Notes under the pieces: generated by a model
Told to the model about the DNA's origin: nothing
Database searches by the model: none
The model's input: the letters and a program-made list of their open reading frames with translations, nothing else
DNA from: Marinobacter sp. X15-166B
GTDB taxonomy: Bacteria > Pseudomonadota > Gammaproteobacteria > Pseudomonadales > Oleiphilaceae
NCBI RefSeq assembly: GCF_001752365.1
Contig: NZ_MEIY01000001.1
Location: 1,375,044 to 1,439,043 of the forward strand
Reading direction: 5' to 3'
Length of the DNA stretch: 64,000 nucleotides
Translations under genes and position numbers: made by a program
Part shown: positions 46,953 through 55,660 of the stretch, in pieces
How positions within the stretch are numbered: the stretch's first letter is position 1
Layout: the number at the start of each line of letters is the position of its first letter

Positions 46953-49196
46953 ATGACTGTGTCAAAATCCAAGATTATTTATACACTCACCGATGAAGCG
47001 CCCGCACTTGCTACCCGCTCTTTGTTGCCTATCCTCGAAACCTACGCCAAACCTGCCGGCATTGAATTCGAAACCAGCGATATTTCTCTCGCAGCCCGCA
47101 TACTGGCCCAATTCCCGGACCGGTTGAACGAAGACCAGCGGGTACCGGACGCTCTGACCGAACTGGGTGAATACACCAAAGACCCCAACGCCAACATCAT
47201 CAAGCTTCCCAATATCAGTGCGTCCATTCCCCAGTTGCGCGCCGCCATCAAGGAGCTGCAGTCCCAGGGATACGACCTGCCGGAGTATCTGGAAGATCCG
47301 GAAAGCGATGAAGAAAAGGACGCCCACGCGCGTTACTCCAAAGTTCTGGGCAGCGCGGTAAACCCGGTGCTCCGTGAAGGCAACTCCGACCGCCGTGCTC
47401 CCGCTGCAGTCAAGGCGTTTGCCCGCAAGTACCCCCACTCCATGGGTGAGTGGAGCCCGGCGTCGCGGACCCACGTAGCCCACATGCGGGGTGGCGACTT
47501 CTACTCCAACGAGCAATCGGTCACCATCGACAAGGCCACCAACGCGCGCATCGTTTTCGAGAACGCCAAAGGCGAGCAGACGGTGCTGAAATCCGACCTG
47601 CCGTTGCAGGAAGGCGAAGTCCTCGATGGCATGTTCATGAGCTGCAAGGCCCTGCGTGCGTTTTTCGAGCGCGAGCTGGAAGACTGCCAGAACACCGGGG
47701 TGATGTTCTCGTTGCACGTGAAAGCGACGATGATGAAAATCTCCCACCCGATTGTGTTCGGTCATGCGGTGAAGATTTTCTACAAAGATCTGTTCGACAA
47801 GTACGGTGATCTGTTCGAAGAGATCGGCGTCAACCCGAACAACGGTCTGTCCAGCGTCATGGAAAAGATCAAGAGCCTGCCGGAATCCAAGCAGGAGCAG
47901 ATCCAGGAAGACCTGCACGCCATCTACGAGCACCGTCCGGAAATTGCCATGGTGGATTCCGTCAAGGGCATCACCAACCTGCACGTCCCCAGTGACGTGA
48001 TTGTGGACGCTTCCATGCCGGCGATGATTCGTAATTCGGGCAAGATGTGGGCCCGTGACGGCAAGCTGAAAGACACCAAAGCGGTAATGCCGGAGAGCAC
48101 CTACGCCACCATCTACCAGGAAGTGATCAACTTCTGTAAGACCCACGGCGCCTTTGACCCGACCACCATGGGTACCGTGCCCAACGTCGGTCTGATGGCC
48201 CAGAAGGCGGAAGAGTACGGCTCCCACGACAAGACCTTTGAGATTGCCGAAGACGGTATTGTGCGCATCGTGGACGCCGACGGTAAGGTGCTCACCGAGC
48301 ACAAGGTCGAGCAAGGGGATATCTGGCGGGCCTGCCAGACCAAAGACCTGCCGATCCGTGACTGGGTCAAACTGGCGGTCAACCGTGCCCGTGCGACCGG
48401 CATGCCGGCGGTATTCTGGCTGGATGACGAGCGCCCCCACGACGCCGAGCTGATCAAGAAGGTCAACACCTACCTGAAAGACCACGACACCGACGGTCTG
48501 GATATCCGCCAGATGTCACCGGTGCGTGCGATCCGCTGGACCATGGAGCGTCTGATCCGTGGTCTGGATACGATTTCGGTGACCGGCAACGTGCTGCGTG
48601 ACTACCTGACCGACCTGTTCCCGATACTGGAACTGGGCACCAGTGCGAAAATGTTGTCCATCGTACCGCTGTTGAACGGTGGCGGCCTGTACGAAACCGG
48701 TGCCGGTGGATCCGCCCCCAAGCACGTCCAGCAGCTGGTGCAGGAAAACCACCTGCGCTGGGATTCCCTGGGTGAGTTCCTCGCCGTGGCCGTCTCCCTG
48801 GACGAGCTGGGTGCCAAAGAAAGCAACCAGCGTGCCCGGCTGTTGGGGCAGACCCTGGACCAGGCCACCGAGCGTCTGCTGGAAAACAACCAGTCGCCGT
48901 CCCGCAATACCGGTGAGCTGGACAACCGTGGCAGCCACTTCCACCTGGCCCGTTACTGGGCCGAAGCGCTGGCCCAGCAGGACGACGATCAGGAGCTCAA
49001 GGCGTTCTTCGCCAAGCTGTCCAAGCAGCTGGAAGAGCACAAGGACGTTATCCTGGAGGAAATGACCGTAATTCAGGGTCATCCGGCGGATATCGGTGGT
49101 TATTACCACCCACCGGCAGATAAAGTGGCGGCGGTCATGCAGCCGAGCGCGACGCTCAACAAGTTGTTGGAAGAAGCCCGCAATCAGGTGAAGTAA
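46953..49196 (+). CDS. icd: Monomeric NADP-dependent isocitrate dehydrogenase
   Basis: This is the TCA-cycle enzyme converting isocitrate to 2-oxoglutarate. The 747-residue length and motifs such as [27 protein letters not shown]-type region [15 protein letters not shown], and [18 protein letters not shown] are those of the monomeric (IDH-II) type, not the 416-residue dimeric enzyme. AGAGGA precedes the ATG. A strong terminator follows 30 nt after the stop. It is not part of the 3HB operon, but uses the acetyl-CoA that pathway would provide. Confidence 0.98.
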   Translation: MTVSKSKIIYTLTDEAPALATRSLLPILETYAKPAGIEFETSDISLAARILAQFPDRLNEDQRVPDALTELGEYTKDPNANIIKLPNISASIPQLRAAIKELQSQGYDLPEYLEDPESDEEKDAHARYSKVLGSAVNPVLREGNSDRRAPAAVKAFARKYPHSMGEWSPASRTHVAHMRGGDFYSNEQSVTIDKATNARIVFENAKGEQTVLKSDLPLQEGEVLDGMFMSCKALRAFFERELEDCQNTGVMFSLHVKATMMKISHPIVFGHAVKIFYKDLFDKYGDLFEEIGVNPNNGLSSVMEKIKSLPESKQEQIQEDLHAIYEHRPEIAMVDSVKGITNLHVPSDVIVDASMPAMIRNSGKMWARDGKLKDTKAVMPESTYATIYQEVINFCKTHGAFDPTTMGTVPNVGLMAQKAEEYGSHDKTFEIAEDGIVRIVDADGKVLTEHKVEQGDIWRACQTKDLPIRDWVKLAVNRARATGMPAVFWLDDERPHDAELIKKVNTYLKDHDTDGLDIRQMSPVRAIRWTMERLIRGLDTISVTGNVLRDYLTDLFPILELGTSAKMLSIVPLLNGGGLYETGAGGSAPKHVQQLVQENHLRWDSLGEFLAVAVSLDELGAKESNQRARLLGQTLDQATERLLENNQSPSRNTGELDNRGSHFHLARYWAEALAQQDDDQELKAFFAKLSKQLEEHKDVILEEMTVIQGHPADIGGYYHPPADKVAAVMQPSATLNKLLEEARNQVK

Positions 49197-49222
49197 CCTG
49201 AGCACCTGCGTGCTGTGAATCG

Positions 49223-49257
49223 AAAGCCCGGAGACCGACCGTCTTCCGGGCTTTTTT
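49223..49257 (+). terminator. Rho-independent terminator of icd
   Basis: AAAGCCCGGA (49223-49232) pairs with TCCGGGCTTT (49245-49254), followed by further T. It is located between icd and the convergent ybaK gene. Confidence 0.9.
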
Positions 49258-49291
49258 GTGTGTCATTGGGGCGGGCTGTGGCCGCGAACCA

Positions 49292-49762
49292 TCAGTTTTG
49301 CTGCAGCGCCGCCCAGGTCGCGGAAGTAAGCCGCTGCAGGTCCGCTGGCGCCAGTTCGATCTCCAGCCCCCGTTGGCCGGCGCTGACATACACAGATGCC
49401 AGTGCTTCCGCAGAGGCGTCGATAAAGGTCCGCAAACGCTTCTTTTGCCCGAGCGGGCTGACCCCACCCAACAGGTAGCCGGTGGCCCGCTGTGCCGCCG
49501 CTTTGTCCGCCATGGCGGCTTTCTTGCCGCCGGCCGCTTTGGCAATCAGCTTCATGCTCAGGTGCGCGCCCACCGGCAATACCGCCACCACCAGTTCCTT
49601 GCTGTCCACCGCCACAATCAGAGTCTTGAAGACCCGCGCGGGGTCCACCCCCATCTTCTCGACGGCTTCCAGACCGAAGGAAGCACAGGAAGGATCGTGC
49701 TCATAGGCATGGACCTGATGGTCGATACCGGCCTTGCGGGCGGCGAGGATGGCAGGGGTCAT
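49292..49762 (-). CDS. ybaK: Cys-tRNA(Pro) deacylase YbaK
   Basis: YbaK hydrolyses mischarged Cys-tRNA(Pro) in trans. The 156 residues cover the YbaK/EbsC domain: VHAYEHDPSCASFGLEAVEK at the start, KTLIVAVDSKELVVAVLPVG with the conserved Lys, and GYLLGGVSPLGQKKRLRTFID. AGAGG precedes the ATG. It begins 8 nt after the stop of pldA, so the two are co-transcribed, although a functional link is not obvious. Confidence 0.95.
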   Translation of the reverse strand: MTPAILAARKAGIDHQVHAYEHDPSCASFGLEAVEKMGVDPARVFKTLIVAVDSKELVVAVLPVGAHLSMKLIAKAAGGKKAAMADKAAAQRATGYLLGGVSPLGQKKRLRTFIDASAEALASVYVSAGQRGLEIELAPADLQRLTSATWAALQQN

Positions 49763-49770
49763 AAGGGCCT

Positions 49771-50868
49771 CTATAACCAGTCGTGGAGCATGATGCCGAA
49801 TCCCAGACGGTGACTGCGGTGATTGTAATCCACCAGGCTTTCGCCATAACCGTTGAAATACTGCACGTAGCCCTTGAGGGTATCACCGATGGGAAAGCTG
49901 TAGCCGATTTCCAGGGAGGTTTTATTGTCTGAGTGACGCAGGTTATTGCGCAGCTTCAGCGATGCCGACTGGTCCTCATCGATTTTATACACCGCCAGAA
50001 AATCACCGTAGCCCAAGTACCGGTCGATATCCGGGTTGTTATCGTCGGAGCCCTCGGGCAGGCGGTACCACGGGCTGACCATGAACAGCCAGTTGTCCAC
50101 CCCGTAAACCAGCGTACCGGTTATCCGGTTCCAGCTGCGGGATTGGGGCTCGGTGCGACCGTTGGACTGATGGTTAAAACCGATGGCGACGGTATCAATG
50201 CGGCCCGGGCCGATATTAAGACCGGCATCGTAGCGGGCAAAAATTTCCGGCTCGTAATTGGTTTCGCGAAAGGGAGCGGACTCTGCGGTGTTGTACAACT
50301 GCCAGAACGACAGTTGCGTGTAGCCGAACCACAGCGTGGTTTTGTCGTCGAACAGCCCGGTCAGCAGGGGCAGTTTGAAGCTGATCTGGAATTTGGCTTC
50401 GTCCTCATCCACACCGTACTTGTAGTCGGTGTCCCCCAGCGTGGGGGTGGAGGGGGTCTGGTTGGGCCTGAACGAGCGTGTGTAGGGCAGCAGGTAACTC
50501 TGTTTGTAGGGCAGAAAGCCGCCGGCAAACGACATGAAGGCTTTCTCGGTGGCCAAATGACGGCTCACCAGCGCCTCGGCGATACCGGTCCCTGCAATAA
50601 CCTCACCGCCGTCGCCGTCTCTGGCGGGCGCGAGCAGCGTGGTGCGTTGTTCGACCGCTTCTATTTCCTGCTCACTTGCCTGGTTGACCCGCTCTCTGGT
50701 GTTGACCACCGCATCGAAGCAGGCCAGGCGTTTGACACCGTTGCCGATCAGGGCACACTCGTCAACCGTCACTACCGGCGGCGACTCCCCCGCCAGCGCG
50801 GGGTGGGTCAGGACCAGTAGCGCAACCGCCAGGGTGAGCGCGGTCAATAACGGGCTGGAAACCATCAT
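49771..50868 (-). CDS. pldA: Outer-membrane phospholipase A (PldA)
   Basis: PldA is a beta-barrel phospholipase A1/A2 of the outer membrane, activated by dimerisation and Ca2+. The 365 residues have a signal peptide (LTALTLAVALLVLTHPALA). About 90 residues with a C-ALIGNGVKRLAC-F motif follow, and then the barrel. The catalytic His-Ser pair is in GFNHQSNGR, and the final LGFGIMLHDWL ends in an aromatic barrel signal. Of two tandem ATGs, the one at 50868 has AGGAA at proper spacing. The N-terminal extension is longer than in E. coli PldA. Confidence 0.92.
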   Translation of the reverse strand: MMVSSPLLTALTLAVALLVLTHPALAGESPPVVTVDECALIGNGVKRLACFDAVVNTRERVNQASEQEIEAVEQRTTLLAPARDGDGGEVIAGTGIAEALVSRHLATEKAFMSFAGGFLPYKQSYLLPYTRSFRPNQTPSTPTLGDTDYKYGVDEDEAKFQISFKLPLLTGLFDDKTTLWFGYTQLSFWQLYNTAESAPFRETNYEPEIFARYDAGLNIGPGRIDTVAIGFNHQSNGRTEPQSRSWNRITGTLVYGVDNWLFMVSPWYRLPEGSDDNNPDIDRYLGYGDFLAVYKIDEDQSASLKLRNNLRHSDNKTSLEIGYSFPIGDTLKGYVQYFNGYGESLVDYNHRSHRLGFGIMLHDWL

Positions 50869-51002
50869 GGCGATTCCTGTCGGGTCAGGCTCGGGTTTGC
50901 AAAAGGCTAACATGTTGCCGATTATCGGGGTAGGACAGCCGCGTAATCCGCACACCGCCGCCCTGCGGATCAAGCAAACCAAGATGACACCGGGAGGCAC
51001 CA

Positions 51003-52289
51003 ATGAGCCAGCTTGTCCGCCGTGCGTTGCACACCAGTGCCATACCCCAGGACCTCAGCCGGGTGACCTGGTGTGCGACCGGCTCCGAAAATCCGGGGGC
51101 CGTGGGGGTCAGTGAGCAGTCTGTTGCGGCTGTCTGGCGGGCTGTTGAACGGCTCTACCGCACCGGTGTGCACCCGGGCATCCAGCTGTCGATCCGCCAC
51201 AGGGGGGAACAGATCCTGCACCGGGCCATTGGCCACGCCTCGGGCAACGGCCCCGACGATCCGCCCGACGCCCCCGGAACACCGCTGACCACCGACACGC
51301 CGTTTTGTTACTTTTCGGCGTCCAAGGCGGTGACGGCGTTCCTGATACACCTGCTGGTGGAACAAGGCCTGATCGATCTCTCCGAACCCATTGCTTATTA
51401 TTGTCCGGAGTTTGCCGCCCGCGGCAAGCACGCCATCACCCTGCACCAGATGCTTGCCCATCGCGGCGGGATTCCGCTCCTGCCCAAGCACACCCCGTCC
51501 GAGGTGCTGTGGGACGCGGAGGACATGTGGCGGTTGTTGTGTGCGGCCCAGCCGGTGGACGTGGAGGGTTCCCGGGTGGCCTACCATGCCCTGACGGGCG
51601 GGTTTGTGATGCAGCGCGTGCTGGAACAGGTGACCGGAGGGAGTATTGAGGCTTTTCTCGACACCCATCTGCGCCAGCCTCTGGGGATGCGCTGGTTCAC
51701 CTACGGCCTCCCCGCTGAGCACCTGTCGCAATTGCCACCGAGTTACGCCACCGGCCCACGGCCCCGCTTCCCGGTGTCGTGGATTCTCAGGCGTGCCTTG
51801 GGTGGCGACATCACCACGATTGAACGGGTGGTCAACAACCCCCGCTTCCAGGCGGCGGTGATTCCCTCCGGCAACCTGTGCGGCACGGCGGAGGAAATGG
51901 GACGCTTCTATCAGATGCTGCTGAATGGCGGGCACTGGCAGGGAACCCGGGTATGCAGTGAGGCAACGGTGCGGCGTCTGATCCGGCCCTGCGGGTCCTG
52001 GCAGATCGATCGCACCACCGCCCTGCCAGTGCGCTTCAGTGCCGGGATGATGCTGGGGGGTAACCCGCTCGGTGTCTGGGGTCCCCACAGCGGCGCTGCG
52101 TTCGGGCACGCGGGACTGATCAACAAACTGTGCTGGGCCGATGCAGCGCGGGATATCAGTGTGACCCTCCTGAACAGCGGGTTGCCGATTGTCGGCCACC
52201 ACCTGCCCGCACTGGTGCGGTTTGTGTACACCGTCGCGCGCGAGTTTCCCGCTGTGCCGGACCACCGGCATCCCCTGGCGGCGGACTGA
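51003..52289 (+). CDS. Serine hydrolase of the class C beta-lactamase / esterase fold
   Basis: This 428-residue protein has the SxxK motif in YFSASKAVTAFLIH (Ser nucleophile at about residue 105), the second motif Tyr in AYHALTGGFVM, and FGHAG where KTG stands in penicillin-binding proteins. The HAG variant is common in EstB-like carboxylesterases, so esterase or peptidase activity is more likely than beta-lactamase. No signal peptide is seen, which suggests a cytoplasmic enzyme. GGGAGG precedes the ATG. It is divergent from pldA. Confidence 0.88.
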   Translation: MSQLVRRALHTSAIPQDLSRVTWCATGSENPGAVGVSEQSVAAVWRAVERLYRTGVHPGIQLSIRHRGEQILHRAIGHASGNGPDDPPDAPGTPLTTDTPFCYFSASKAVTAFLIHLLVEQGLIDLSEPIAYYCPEFAARGKHAITLHQMLAHRGGIPLLPKHTPSEVLWDAEDMWRLLCAAQPVDVEGSRVAYHALTGGFVMQRVLEQVTGGSIEAFLDTHLRQPLGMRWFTYGLPAEHLSQLPPSYATGPRPRFPVSWILRRALGGDITTIERVVNNPRFQAAVIPSGNLCGTAEEMGRFYQMLLNGGHWQGTRVCSEATVRRLIRPCGSWQIDRTTALPVRFSAGMMLGGNPLGVWGPHSGAAFGHAGLINKLCWADAARDISVTLLNSGLPIVGHHLPALVRFVYTVAREFPAVPDHRHPLAAD

Positions 52290-52307
52290 GCAGCGAGGAG
52301 CCCGGCG

Positions 52308-52652
52308 CTAGATCACTTCGAGCTGGGTTTCGACAATCCCCAGGACGGACGACAGAATATCGCGAAAATCCGTCAGCGTCTGGGTGCGCTGGATGACTTC
52401 GTGGCGCAGCTCGTCCAGCCTCTCGAGCTTGGGCACCACGCGGCGAATGCCTTCAGTGATCACCTCGTAGGGATAGTGATGATCCTGCACACTCAATTTG
52501 TTCAGCTCCGCCACTTCCTGGTTGAAGATGCTGATGATGTCGTAAATCATATCCTTATGGGTGATGTGGCCCGCCTCCCAGTAGGCGTCATCCAGCAGTT
52601 CCAGAAACGACAGATACTCCCGCAGCGTGTCGGCGACAGAGGTTGGGCTCAT
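52308..52652 (-). CDS. Small acidic helical hypothetical protein
   Basis: This is a 114-residue protein of unknown function. It is acidic and almost entirely helical, with a long amphipathic stretch (VADTLREYLSFLELLDDAYW) and C-terminal heptad-like leucines (VVPKLERLDELRHEVIQ). No membrane segment or cofactor motif is seen. AGGAG lies 8 nt before the ATG. A perfect 10-bp palindrome TGTCCGGACA (52671-52680) lies 18 nt upstream of the start codon and could be an operator. Confidence 0.72.
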   Translation of the reverse strand: MSPTSVADTLREYLSFLELLDDAYWEAGHITHKDMIYDIISIFNQEVAELNKLSVQDHHYPYEVITEGIRRVVPKLERLDELRHEVIQRTQTLTDFRDILSSVLGIVETQLEVI

Positions 52653-52806
52653 GGCAACTACTCCTGATTGTGTCCGGACAGATAAAGTGGCACAGTGTTG
52701 TTAAAATTTTAGGCTATAAGCATAGAAATGATACGCTGCTTGCTATACCGGTTTGAAGTGGATTTTCTACCGGCCCCATGGACAGACTCAACGGATGAGA
52801 TCGAGT

Positions 52807-53049
52807 ATGGACAGTCCTTCCTTCCCCTCACCTGAATTGGAAAATTGCGTCAGACTCGATCAGCATGAGAGTGTGCGGGTGCATGTCTATCAGCGCATCA
52901 GCGCTGAAGTAGCCCGTCTGGAGGCCCGGATTGCGGACCTGGAGCGCACCCCGGCTCCTCACGCGCCCATCATGATTGCAACATACCAACGCATGATCGA
53001 TCGTAAGAAAGGCTTGATCCAGAGCTGGGGCTTACAACGGTCAATCTGA
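52807..53049 (+). CDS. 80-residue hypothetical protein
   Basis: I do not recognise this short protein. The middle is a helical coiled-coil-like stretch (RISAEVARLEARIADLERT), and the end is basic (MIDRKKGLIQSWGLQR). The start is uncertain: ATG at 52807, or 52795 or 52753 in the same frame; none has a strong ribosome-binding site. It stands alone between two oppositely oriented small genes. Coding character is moderate. Confidence 0.55.
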   Translation: MDSPSFPSPELENCVRLDQHESVRVHVYQRISAEVARLEARIADLERTPAPHAPIMIATYQRMIDRKKGLIQSWGLQRSI

Positions 53050-53119
53050 AGGGGCGGGGCGGGATTAACCCCGGCCGGTCCCGCTGGCCGGCCGGGCTGC
53101 TGTATTCTCAAGACGTGTG

Positions 53120-53395
53120 TCAGGCAACCTGACGGGCAATCCAGGAATCGTACCGGGAAGCCAGGGCCCGCACATAGCGGGATTCTGCCTCGCTCATGCT
53201 GGCCAGCACGCCGTTAAAGATCCAGCCACGCTCGTATAAACCCAACACGCGTTGCTCGTCGTCCATGTTAACCCGCTGATTGAGTCGTTTGCAGATCGCG
53301 TCCAGCAAGGGCAGCTTGCCCGGACGCTTGAGCGGACCGGTGCGCTGCTGGCGGGCTGGCTGATTACCATGTCTTACGCCTGGTTGTCTCTTCAT
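53120..53395 (-). CDS. 91-residue basic hypothetical protein
   Basis: This is a basic protein (arginine-, glutamine- and lysine-rich first 30 residues, MKRQPGVRHGNQPARQQRTG) followed by a helical region with MDDEQRVLGLYERGW and SEAESRYVRALASRYDSW. The function is unknown; the basic tail suggests nucleic-acid or ribosome contact. AAGGAG 8 nt before the ATG at 53395 is a strong ribosome-binding site. The gene is preceded by a 125-nt leader that can fold into a terminator (see the leader entry), so it is probably regulated by attenuation. Confidence 0.72.
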   Translation of the reverse strand: MKRQPGVRHGNQPARQQRTGPLKRPGKLPLLDAICKRLNQRVNMDDEQRVLGLYERGWIFNGVLASMSEAESRYVRALASRYDSWIARQVA

Positions 53396-53520
53396 GATGT
53401 TCTCCTTGACGTTTTGCGGCTGCAAAAAACCCCGGAATCTGCAGGACCGGGGCTCGTCGTCGAGAAGCTGACCCGGTCGCTCGCAGGCTCCCGGGCGAAA
53501 CCGAAAGCCGTTAGCTTGCC
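53396..53520 (-). promoter_or_regulatory. Candidate attenuator leader with alternative terminator/antiterminator
   Basis: In the minus-strand RNA the first hairpin is GGCTTTCGG (53509-53501) with CCGGGAGCC (53494-53486). Then GACCGGG (53478-53472) can pair with CCCGGTC (53451-53445). The same CCCGG bases also form the 5' arm of a terminator, CCCCGG (53452-53447) with CCGGGG (53435-53430), followed by six U (53429-53424). The two pairings exclude each other. A small CTCG-ACGA-CGAG hairpin (53464-53453) sits between. The Shine-Dalgarno and start of the 91-residue gene follow. No known riboswitch consensus is recognised. Confidence 0.55.
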
Positions 53521-53864
53521 ATGACCATCACGCAGACAGACTGCTGGATGCAGTTGCATGCGCGCTTGTATACAGTTGATAGGGATTTGGCTGTAGGCAT
53601 CGCTGTGTGTTTTTCTCCGGCGGTTAACCTGCCTGAACGGCAGGAGATTCGGTTCATTAGGCAGTCTATCGGTTCCCGGAGAGTTTTCAAGTCGGAACTA
53701 GTACCCATCACACCGCGGGGCAAGCAGTGTGTCTGCGGCAATCCCTTACAGACGCGCAGCGCCCGGATCACGATAATTCTTCCCGTCACTTGTTATTACG
53801 TTGTGCTATCCACAGTCTCTTAGCTACAGATAGCAAGACACTGCTTGGATCTCTCCTTTTTTTG
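53521..53864 (+). other. Noncoding-looking stretch, possible small RNA
   Basis: No convincing gene is seen here. The open frame from 53521 lacks a ribosome-binding site and protein-like composition. The stretch ends in an imperfect hairpin (AGATAGCAAG at 53828-53837 with CTTGGATCT at 53844-53852) and a T-run at 53857-53863, then a second hairpin with a T-run (53865-53892). Two consecutive terminator-like structures with no gene in front suggest a plus-strand small RNA ending here. Confidence 0.35.
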
Positions 53865-53892
53865 ACGCAGCCGCGAGGTTGCGTTTTTTTTC
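53865..53892 (+). terminator. Rho-independent terminator
   Basis: ACGCAGCC-GCGA-GGTTGCGT (53865-53884, one G:U pair) is followed by eight T in total. It acts on plus-strand transcription; no annotated plus-strand gene lies directly upstream. Confidence 0.8.
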
Positions 53893-54003
53893 GTCTCGGA
53901 AACCCCTTAGCGGCTACTGCCTACAGCAAACTTGTGCGCAATTGGCGATAATTTGACCACTTGTAGTTCATTGCAACCCCATGAGAGGTTAAACGCTAAG
54001 AGT

Positions 54004-54234
54004 ATGTCTGAGAGATCCGGATTGGCGAAAAAATTTCGTGTGTATCTGGTAGTACAAGCGCTGCTGGTGGTGGCACTGGTGGTTTATCTGGCACTGGGCC
54101 GGCACCAGACTGTCGGCGACGAATTCGGGTTTACGGTTATTGCGGCCGGGCTGATGGCACTGCTGAGTTACTGGACGCTGAACACCACGCGCAAAGTGCT
54201 GGAGCTTGCTGTGAGCCGGATGCTGCAGCGGTAA
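54004..54234 (+). CDS. 76-residue membrane protein of unknown function
   Basis: This small protein has two hydrophobic helices, [21 protein letters not shown] and [19 protein letters not shown] short charged loop ([10 protein letters not shown]) lies between them, and the tail is basic. The ATG at 54004 has only a weak Shine-Dalgarno; the frame opens 72 nt upstream. It is 92 bp before queC in the same direction, but a link to queuosine is not evident. I do not recognise a family. Confidence 0.65.
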   Translation: MSERSGLAKKFRVYLVVQALLVVALVVYLALGRHQTVGDEFGFTVIAAGLMALLSYWTLNTTRKVLELAVSRMLQR

Positions 54235-54326
54235 ACACCGGGCGCGTACAGCGGCGCTCCCATTGTGGAGAGCCGCTGGTACAATACGGCCTCGATACAC
54301 GGCGTGCTCAGCTTAAGGCGGTAGTC

Positions 54327-54989
54327 ATGGATACAGTGGTTGTCATTTACTCCGGAGGCATGGACTCCTTCACCTTGCTTCATCTTGCCCGCTCAAAGGG
54401 GCACCCGGTTCACGCCTTGTCCTTTGACTACGGCCAACGGCATGTTCGTGAGCTCGACAGTGCCCGCCAGGTGTGCCGTGCGTTGGGTATTCCCCATCAG
54501 GTCATTGATATTACTGCGATGAACGCCGTTATGGCGGGGTCGTCCCTGACGGGTGAAGGCGCGATACCGGCAGGATCCTATGAAGAAGAGACCATGAAAT
54601 CGACGGTGGTGCCCAACCGCAACATGATTTTGTTGTCCCTGGCGACCGGCTACGCGGTCACCATAGGCGCCCGGTCGGTCTGGTACGGTGCCCACGGCGG
54701 TGATCACGCCATTTACCCGGATTGCCGTCCCGAGTTCATCGAGAAAATGGATGCGGTCTGCCGTGTGGCCAACTATGAGCCAGTAGCCATAGAGGCACCG
54801 TTCATGCGCGCGGACAAAGCGGCGATTCTCGCCACCGGGCTGGAACTTGGACTCGACTACGGTCAAACCTGGACCTGTTACAACGGCCGGGAAAAAGCCT
54901 GCGGGCAATGCGGTTCCTGCGTGGAGCGGCTCCAAGCCTTTGCCGCGCACGGATTAACAGACCCTCTGGCTTACGAAGAGCAGGCGTGA
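54327..54989 (+). CDS. queC: 7-cyano-7-deazaguanine synthase QueC
   Basis: QueC converts 7-carboxy-7-deazaguanine to preQ0 with ammonia and ATP in queuosine tRNA modification. The 220 residues start with the PP-loop ATPase motif [14 protein letters not shown]. The zinc-binding cysteines are in the C-terminal [40 protein letters not shown] is also typical. The stop and the queE start overlap (TGATG), so translation is coupled. Confidence 0.97.
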   Translation: MDTVVVIYSGGMDSFTLLHLARSKGHPVHALSFDYGQRHVRELDSARQVCRALGIPHQVIDITAMNAVMAGSSLTGEGAIPAGSYEEETMKSTVVPNRNMILLSLATGYAVTIGARSVWYGAHGGDHAIYPDCRPEFIEKMDAVCRVANYEPVAIEAPFMRADKAAILATGLELGLDYGQTWTCYNGREKACGQCGSCVERLQAFAAHGLTDPLAYEEQA

Positions 54990-55651
54990 TGTACCGGGTA
55001 AAAGAAGCCTTTTACACCCTCCAGGGGGAAGGAGCGCAGGCCGGTCGGGCCGCGGTGTTCTGCCGCTTCAGCAAGTGTAACCTGTGGACCGGGCGCGAGC
55101 GGGACCGGGCCACCGCGGTGTGCAACTTTTGTGATACCGACTTTGTGGGCACCGATGGCCAGAACGGCGGCCGGTTTGCCTCCGCAGAGGCGCTGGCCGA
55201 GCATCTCCGGGCACTCTGGCCAGCCAGTTCCCCTGGCGGACGGCCCTATGTGGTGTGCACCGGCGGCGAGCCCCTGTTGCAACTGGACGAACCCCTGATT
55301 GCCGCGTTGCATGCCCGTGGGTTTGAAGTGGGTGTGGAAACCAACGGCACCTTGCCGGCACCGGCGGGCATTGACTGGCTGTGCGTCAGTCCCAAGGCGG
55401 CCGCTGAAGTGGTGATCGAGCAGTGCGACGAGCTCAAGCTGGTGTATCCGCAGCCTCTGGCGATGCCCGAGCGGTTTACCGGCATCGCCGCACGCCATTA
55501 CTTTTTGTCCCCCATGGCCTCCCCCTCTGTGCCGGACCAGGGCGAGGATCCGGTCAAGCAGAGCAATACCCGTAAAGCCACGGAGTATTGCCTCGCCCAT
55601 CCGCAATGGCGGCTTACCCTGCAAATGCACAAAATCATCGGCATCGATTAG
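54989..55651 (+). CDS. queE: 7-carboxy-7-deazaguanine synthase QueE
   Basis: QueE is a radical-SAM enzyme that contracts 6-carboxytetrahydropterin to 7-carboxy-7-deazaguanine, the step before QueC. The 220 residues begin YRVKEAFYTLQGEGAQAGRA. The iron-sulfur cysteines follow the expanded CX14CX2C pattern of QueE (FSKCNLWTGRERDRATAVC, then NFC), rather than CX3CX2C. VCTGGEPLLQLD and VETNGTLP are conserved. The ATG at 54989 is chosen from the overlap with queC; the frame opens 81 nt upstream. No queD or queF gene is present in the window. Confidence 0.96.
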   Translation: MYRVKEAFYTLQGEGAQAGRAAVFCRFSKCNLWTGRERDRATAVCNFCDTDFVGTDGQNGGRFASAEALAEHLRALWPASSPGGRPYVVCTGGEPLLQLDEPLIAALHARGFEVGVETNGTLPAPAGIDWLCVSPKAAAEVVIEQCDELKLVYPQPLAMPERFTGIAARHYFLSPMASPSVPDQGEDPVKQSNTRKATEYCLAHPQWRLTLQMHKIIGID

Positions 55652-55660
55652 TGCTCAGCC

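Noticed and set aside
46962..48485. Minus-strand open frame opposite icd (507 codons)
   Set aside because: Shadow of the conserved icd gene; no ribosome-binding site or family resemblance.
52671..52680. TGTCCGGACA palindrome as a sixth site of the 3HB activator
   Set aside because: Half-sites are similar but there is no six-base spacer and no -24/-12 promoter downstream with GG-N10-GC spacing.
53453..53464. ACGA tetraloop hairpin as a guanidine-II (mini-ykkC) riboswitch
   Set aside because: That class needs two ACGR-loop hairpins; only one is present and the partner hairpin has a different loop.
53521..53823. 100-codon open frame on the plus strand
   Set aside because: No ribosome-binding site, odd composition, and it lies in a region dominated by RNA-structure signals.
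54235..54326. preQ1 riboswitch in front of queC
   Set aside because: The 92-bp region shows no compact preQ1 pseudoknot pattern that I can recognise.
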